Shown one piece after another: positions 59,293-64,000 of a stretch of DNA of 64,000 bases (the stretch's first letter is position 1; each line of letters opens with the position of its first letter). Where the stretch lies: the NCBI RefSeq assembly GCF_032854445.1, contig NC_088295.1, forward strand, positions 23,981,385 to 24,045,384. The letters are read 5' to 3'. Under the pieces are notes generated by a model, which did no database searches, was not told the origin of the DNA, and saw nothing but the letters and a program-made list of their open reading frames with translations. Source of the stretch: Liolophura sinensis (lineage: Eukaryota > Mollusca > Polyplacophora > Chitonida > Chitonidae). A program made the position numbers and the translations under genes.

Positions 59293-59490
59293 TGGGGCCT
59301 CTGTGGCTCATGCTGGCTTCCTCTCCGGCCGTATGTGGGAAGGTCTGCCAGCAACCTGCAGATGGCCGTGGGTTTCCTCTGGGCTCTGCCCAGTTTCCTC
59401 CCACCATAATGCCGGCTGCCGTCGTATAAGTGAAATGTCCTTGAGTACAGCATAAAACTCCAGTCAGATAAATAAATAAATAAATAATGG
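59293..59490 (+). mobile_element. SINE with internal head deletion and target-site duplication
   Basis: It starts with the normal GGGGCCTCTGTGGCTCA, then jumps directly to TGCTGGCTTCCTCTCCGG, losing most of the A-to-B-box region. A short GCTCA word at both breakpoints could have guided the deletion. A perfect 10-base repeat ACCCGAGTAC flanks it (59283-59292 and 59491-59500). The B box is absent. Confidence 0.9.
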
Positions 59491-60042
59491 ACCCGAGTAC
59501 ATTATTGGTGCTGTACTTTAATTAAAATTTCTCGATTTTAACCTTTACCTAAATATTTATTTAATATATGAAACATTTCATCATCTGATTGCATAGAATA
59601 TATTTTAACGAGAGAAACTGTGTATTTTTGGAGCCCCAGTTTCAGTTTGACCATTTGGTGTTTAACACTGCCAGAGATAGATATATGGCAGCTGAACTGA
59701 TGACAACGAGCTGATCATTTGAGATACTAGCTTTAAAGACTAAGAAAAAGTATCAAAATATTTAATTTTTTCTTACAAACAACATTTATACTTGAAGGAT
59801 TTATTGTTATGATGGGAGACACAAATTTATACCCACGTTGCTGGCTAACAAAAACATAGAGAGCATTTTGGTAACAAGTATTTCTGGCCAGCAGGCATTT
59901 TGACGTTAATTCAAATACACAGTGGCTTAGTACCATAGAAGCACACTTATGCAGTTTAAAGACACAACTTCAGCAGAAAGTCACTGCTATCAGGCAATAC
60001 CAGTGATAGCGAAAGATTGAGGTCGGACAAATATTAAACCAC

Positions 60043-61060
60043 ATGGGGAGTGGTTACATCAAATATATGTTACAATCAATAAAAACCCCTGTTTGGAAAG
60101 ACACTGTAAAAGATTGGGACACTTTCCTCCCAAAATTGCAGGAAAGAACAACAGTAAATATAGTAGATAAATACTTGTGGCATAATTCAAACTTTAAACA
60201 TTCACATTTCTGTATCAAAAACTGGTTTAGTAGTAAAGTACGATATGTAAGAGATTTAGTAGACAACAAGGCCAAATTTCTACCATTTCCACAATTTAAG
60301 AAAATGTTTATGATTAAACATACATACCTTTACTATATTAACCTAATTACAAACATTCCTAAACCATGGATCCAAGCTGTAGAAAAACATAAGATAACAG
60401 TGTTGATTACTAATCGCAAACTTTTCCAATATCTTTTTAACTTCTAATGTAACAAAAATTAAATAAATCATTGTTTTATGATGTGTTAAACCACGCATGT
60501 GAAAAAAAAAATTTCACGATAAATGGGATTATAACCTTAAACTAAAAGAAATAAATTGGCCAAATTTATTTTCTTCCATTTTTCAATGTACACGATATAC
60601 AAAAAAGGAGGGATTTTGAATGCAAATTATTACACAGAGTAGTACCAACAAGATTGTATTGCTATAAAATAGGCTGTAAAGATGACAGCTTTTGTGAAAT
60701 ATGTACAACCCCCAAAGAAACACTTAAATATCTTTTTCTAGAATGTCCGACTGTAAAGAAGTTTTGGAAAAATTTTGGAGAATGGATAAATAATAGTTCC
60801 AAACTAAACATTATCTTTTCAGGAGAAAAAATTATTTTAGGATGAGGAAAGAGCCAACATGCTCTTAATATATTACCAATACTGGCGAAGAAATACATTT
60901 TCAATTGTAGAAAAATTAACTAGGCCCTACATATTAATGGCTTTCTCAGTAAATGGTGAGAATACTATAAAGTAGAAATATGTATTACAAATATCTCAGG
61001 GAAAAAGACACATTTTACGGACACATGAAAAAGGTTTTATTTCAATTTTACAACACACTT
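60043..61060 (+). mobile_element. 3' fragment of an L1/Tx1-like LINE
   Basis: The open stretch 60043-60447 encodes PVWKDTVKDWDTFLP and KYLWHNSNFKH...NWFSSK, the post-polymerase region of L1-type ORF2. After frameshifts, 60654-60845 encodes LYCYKIGCKDDSFCEIC..ETLKYLFLECPTVKKFW, the C-terminal Cys/His motif. Traces continue to about 61060. The polymerase itself is absent. It belongs to a different LINE clade from the one at 19-21 kb. Confidence 0.85.
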
Positions 61061-61069
61061 TGATTTAAA

Positions 61070-62620
61070 CATATATGAATGCATAAGATGAATAAGTGGG
61101 AGTGGTTTAAAAAATAGAAGACTAAAAGTATGAGATATAGCCTATTATTCAGATATCACAGATATCATATTCTGATTGGTGAGAGCAAAGGAAAAAAAAG
61201 CTATGGTGCCATGAATCATGCATATCTATGAAGGAAAGTTTAGGACTTAGAGTCTTCATATAAATGACAACTATGTCAGATATTATTTCTTATACATATG
61301 CTTATGTCGCTTGGCACTTTACATTGTGCTAATATAACATGTTTCACGATATTATGTCAATGGTTTTTTTTTCAAAACTGATAATCTGCCATGAATGTTA
61401 AAGGATAAAGACAAGCTTACTCTGGCTGTTTGAACTGTTACAGATCGGGGAATCATAAGTTTCATGAAGTGAGGTATATGAAGCCGGGATGGTCATTTTA
61501 CATGAGTAGATTGTGTTACATCACTATGTTTTGTGAGATGTATGACATATTGTACATTATGGACTGTATTGTTGTCATGGTTATTGGTTGGGTGAGCAGA
61601 CCTGATCTTACTCCACTGCAATAATTTGAAAGCACTTTAAGAACAGAGTTGGTATGTTCATATATTGACTTGCACATAAGAATAGATGAACACAATAAAC
61701 ATGTATGCATTTATAATTACACATAAAGCCAAGTTGTCTGAGGTTCAATACAGGTATTATAATTGGCAGAAAGTAGTGATAATTCAGGAGTATGGTAAAA
61801 ATATAAAAGTTTACTTCACATACTGTTCTACTTATAGTTGACAGTAGTAATAGTAGTAATAAGGCTGTTGGGATTAAACACAATGCATGTGCGGAGTAAA
61901 AAGTATATAATTCTGGAGTGTGTTTAGCTATGTGTATGCTGGAAAGCTGACACTTGATGTACTTGTGAAATATTCATCAATGTTTTGTCTGTCTGACTTG
62001 CAAAGTTATCTCCCTTCTTCATGAATAAGTTGTTGGTATCATCGTGTTCAGACAAGTATGGGAGTACAGTATTAGAGCTTGGATTTTAAAACTGAGAAGT
62101 GCTCAAGTTGATGATGGCTTCCTTTCCCAGTCATACAAGGAATGGTATGCAGCAACCTGCAGATTGTCATGGATTTCCTCCGGGCCTGCCCAGTTTCCCC
62201 CCACCATATCGCTGACTGCCTTCCTATAAGTAAAATATTTCTGAGTACGATGAGTCCACTCAAGTAACGAGATAGACATTACCTCTATTTAGCTACACAA
62301 TGTGAACTGTTCAAACATAATAATAGATTGTTCAGCAAAAACTTGTTGTCACTAAGTAAACACACTGTGCATATATGGATGGAGTTCACATTCTGTAAGA
62401 ATTAGATAGATAAAAAATAGATGATCAGTTGCACATACAGTAGAATATGGTGTTCATAGCACCTTGAACTGTGCAGCTTTCATATGTATTAAAAAGTTAA
62501 AGTTCAGTCCTTTGCAAACCTGGTTAGTCTGTATCACCAAATTCAACAGTTCATTCTCTGATTCAAATCAGGTCCCCACCAATTCTCCAATTTATGGCAG
62601 ATTTATGTTGATATCAAACT
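61070..62620. other. Upstream of LYRM1, no gene recognised
   Basis: AT-rich intergenic or 5' intronic DNA with a SINE remnant at 62110-62262. Sequence just before 62630 has an acceptor-like TTTATGGCAG at 62591-62600, so an untranslated first exon may lie further upstream. Confidence 0.4.
62110..62262 (+). mobile_element. Old SINE copy
   Basis: ATGGCTTCCTTTCCCAG, then GCAGCAACCTGCAGATTGTCATGG and CTATAAGTAAAATATTTCTGAGTACGA. Diverged at many positions, without a clear head or tail. Confidence 0.75.
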
Positions 62621-62629
62621 CCTGCATGG

Positions 62630-63473
62630 ATGGCTTTAAAGAAGGAGGTGCTGTCATTATATAGACGTATTCTTCGCCTGTCAAGGACGTGGGAGGCAAC
62701 CAACCCTACAGCTACCACTGCAGAGAGAGATTACATAGCCTCAGAGGCCAGAGTTCTTTTCAGGCAGAATAAACAGGTTAGATCTTCTATGTTATATAGT
62801 GCCTGCCTTATATACAGGACACTCCTGTTAAATGTTCAGCCATCTGTCCATCAAGATTTGATTTCCACGCATTATTTCTTCAGTATATTGTTCAATGTTA
62901 TTTTGTTGTCTGTTTGTTGAAGTTCAAAAATTTAATTTGGCTCCAATCGTCTCTTTGTCCCTCTTTCTGACTGGCTATTATACTTTGATTTCTGTGCAAT
63001 AACTACTTTAGACATTGTTCTATATGTGAAATATTGTTGACTGCAGCTTAAAACAACAATCAAAAAAATAAATAAACACTAAGGCCATCTCTGATCATTT
63101 CAGTGTATCCTCTGAGAAGATGATTTATTCTTTATCACTGTAGTTCAGTGTTCAAACCCAGCTCATGTTGGCTCATTGTCAGATACTTGGTGAGGTGGGA
63201 TCACTTTCTTTTGTCTATGCCATGTGTATTTCCTTCCACCGTAAACCTGACTGCAATACACTGTAGTCATCGCAGTATTCTTAAAATATACTTGAGTGTA
63301 GTCGCATCATTCAAATGGTGTGTCCTTTGCTGGTTGGAGATATGAAATACCTCTCTTCACAAAGTGTGGAAAACAATTTTTAAATGTAAGCTGTATATTT
63401 TTGCTGTGCCAGATTGACAGTGATGAGGAAATCCAACAGCACATTAGAGAAGCTGAAGCTAGAATTGAAATAG
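62630..63473 (+). CDS. LYRM1: LYRM1, LYR-motif protein (first two exons, runs off right edge)
   Basis: Exons 62630-62776 and 63413-63473 join in phase to 69 residues plus one base, ending at a donor (GTAATT), so the gene continues to the right. The protein opens MALKKEVLSLYRRILRLSRT: the L-Y-R tripeptide at 10-12 is the family signature that binds acyl carrier protein and the Fe-S or complex I assembly machinery in mitochondria. ASEARVLFRQNK (38-48) and EARIEI (64-69) match LYRM1 rather than other LYR proteins. The family forms a small three-helix bundle, and human LYRM1 is about 122 residues. The start ATG directly precedes the LYR helix; an overlapping upstream ATG four bases earlier is in another frame and soon stops. 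The exact role of LYRM1 is not settled. Confidence 0.88.
63005..63079 (+). mobile_element. SINE 3' tail remnant in LYRM1 intron
   Basis: ATGTGAAATATTGTTGACTGCAGCTTAAAACAACAATCAAAAAAATAAATAAAC matches the last 50 or so bases of the SINE. Old. Confidence 0.65.
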
Positions 63474-63717
63474 GTAATTATTGGCTTTTGCAAAAAAAAT
63501 GATTATGTGGCAAAATGTTTCCATACATTATACATCCTTGCCTTTGTCATTTGTCTTGAATTCACATGTACATATAGTATGATCAGATTTTTAAATGTAA
63601 AATTTTTAAATTTAAATTTGTAAATGTTTTGTTTATGCCATATTCAATATATTAGCATATTTTGTGTACCATGTACATGTACATGTAGTGCCACTAGAAT
63701 CTCCATGCTGTTAAAAA

Positions 63718-63933
63718 GTATGACCCAAGAACCTCTCACAGATGCTGTTGCTGTGAGTTAAGGTTCACCTCATACTGGCTTTCTTTCTGGGCGTACGAGG
63801 GTAGGTCTCTCTGCAACCTGCTGATGGTCATAGGTTTTCTCCAGTTTCCTCCCACTATAATGCTGGCCGCCTCCATATAAGTGAAACGTTCTTGAGTACG
63901 GCAAAAAGAACCAGTCAAATAATAAATAGAAAA
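63718..63933 (+). mobile_element. Diverged SINE copy at right edge
   Basis: It begins at TATGACCCAAGAACCTCTCACAGATGCTG, passes through TGCAACCTGCTGATGGTCATAGG and TGCTGGCCGCC, and ends at AGTACGGC...CCAGTCAAATAATAAATAG. The A-box part is missing. It lies in the LYRM1 gene, downstream of the second exon. Confidence 0.82.
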
Positions 63934-64000
63934 AAAAATGAAACTGTGACCTGACAACATTCTGAAAGGATAAAATACGTTTCTGATATTGTTATCTTCA

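Larger units (their letters stand above)
56122..60000. other. Upstream of TRPM, no gene recognised
   Basis: The TRPM promoter and any upstream untranslated exons should lie at the left of this stretch. It also holds SINE copies at 58329-58405 and 59293-59490, an (AAT)n run near 57852-57872 and a dispersed repeat at 58575. Short frames elsewhere have no support. Confidence 0.5.

Overview
The window is animal nuclear DNA: AT-rich, split genes with GT-AG introns, long introns and many interspersed repeats. A tRNA-derived SINE occurs more than fifteen times, alongside LINE and Ty3/gypsy-like remnants. This repeat type and the gene content (TAB1, a melastatin TRP channel, LYRM1, a cadherin) fit a lophotrochozoan, most likely a mollusc. 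That placement is inference from resemblance, not from a search.

Layout. (1) 926-8979, minus strand: the first six coding exons of a cadherin (signal peptide, first cadherin repeat and most of the second). The rest lies off the left edge. (2) 9.0-18.7 kb: no gene recognised; SINE copies and older repeats. (3) 18.7-28.9 kb: a nested transposon cluster. A decayed minus-strand Ty3/gypsy-like element (gag, protease, reverse transcriptase, RNase H, integrase) is interrupted by SINEs with target-site duplications and by about 1 kb of non-coding DNA. A 5'-truncated LINE sits at its 3' end. (4) 32042-39093, plus strand: a complete seven-exon TAB1 gene, 567 residues. (5) 42223-56085, minus strand: a complete TRPM-family cation channel, 27 coding exons and 1388 residues. 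Every exon junction keeps the reading frame. (6) 60.0-61.0 kb: a fragment of an L1/Tx1-like LINE. (7) 62630-63473, plus strand: the first two coding exons of LYRM1, which runs off the right edge.

The host genes are unrelated in function: cell adhesion, TAK1/p38 signalling, Ca2+-regulated cation conduction, and a mitochondrial LYR protein. Nothing suggests an operon or a shared pathway. The strongest observation is that this TAB1 keeps the metal-binding aspartates and GDSR motif of active PP2C phosphatases, whereas vertebrate TAB1 is described as a pseudophosphatase. Second is a TRPM pore loop without the usual Gln/Glu after the filter glycine. No new defence-like or otherwise undescribed multi-gene system was seen.

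Exons were assembled by eye from reading frame, splice sites and family motifs. No alignment or expression data were available.
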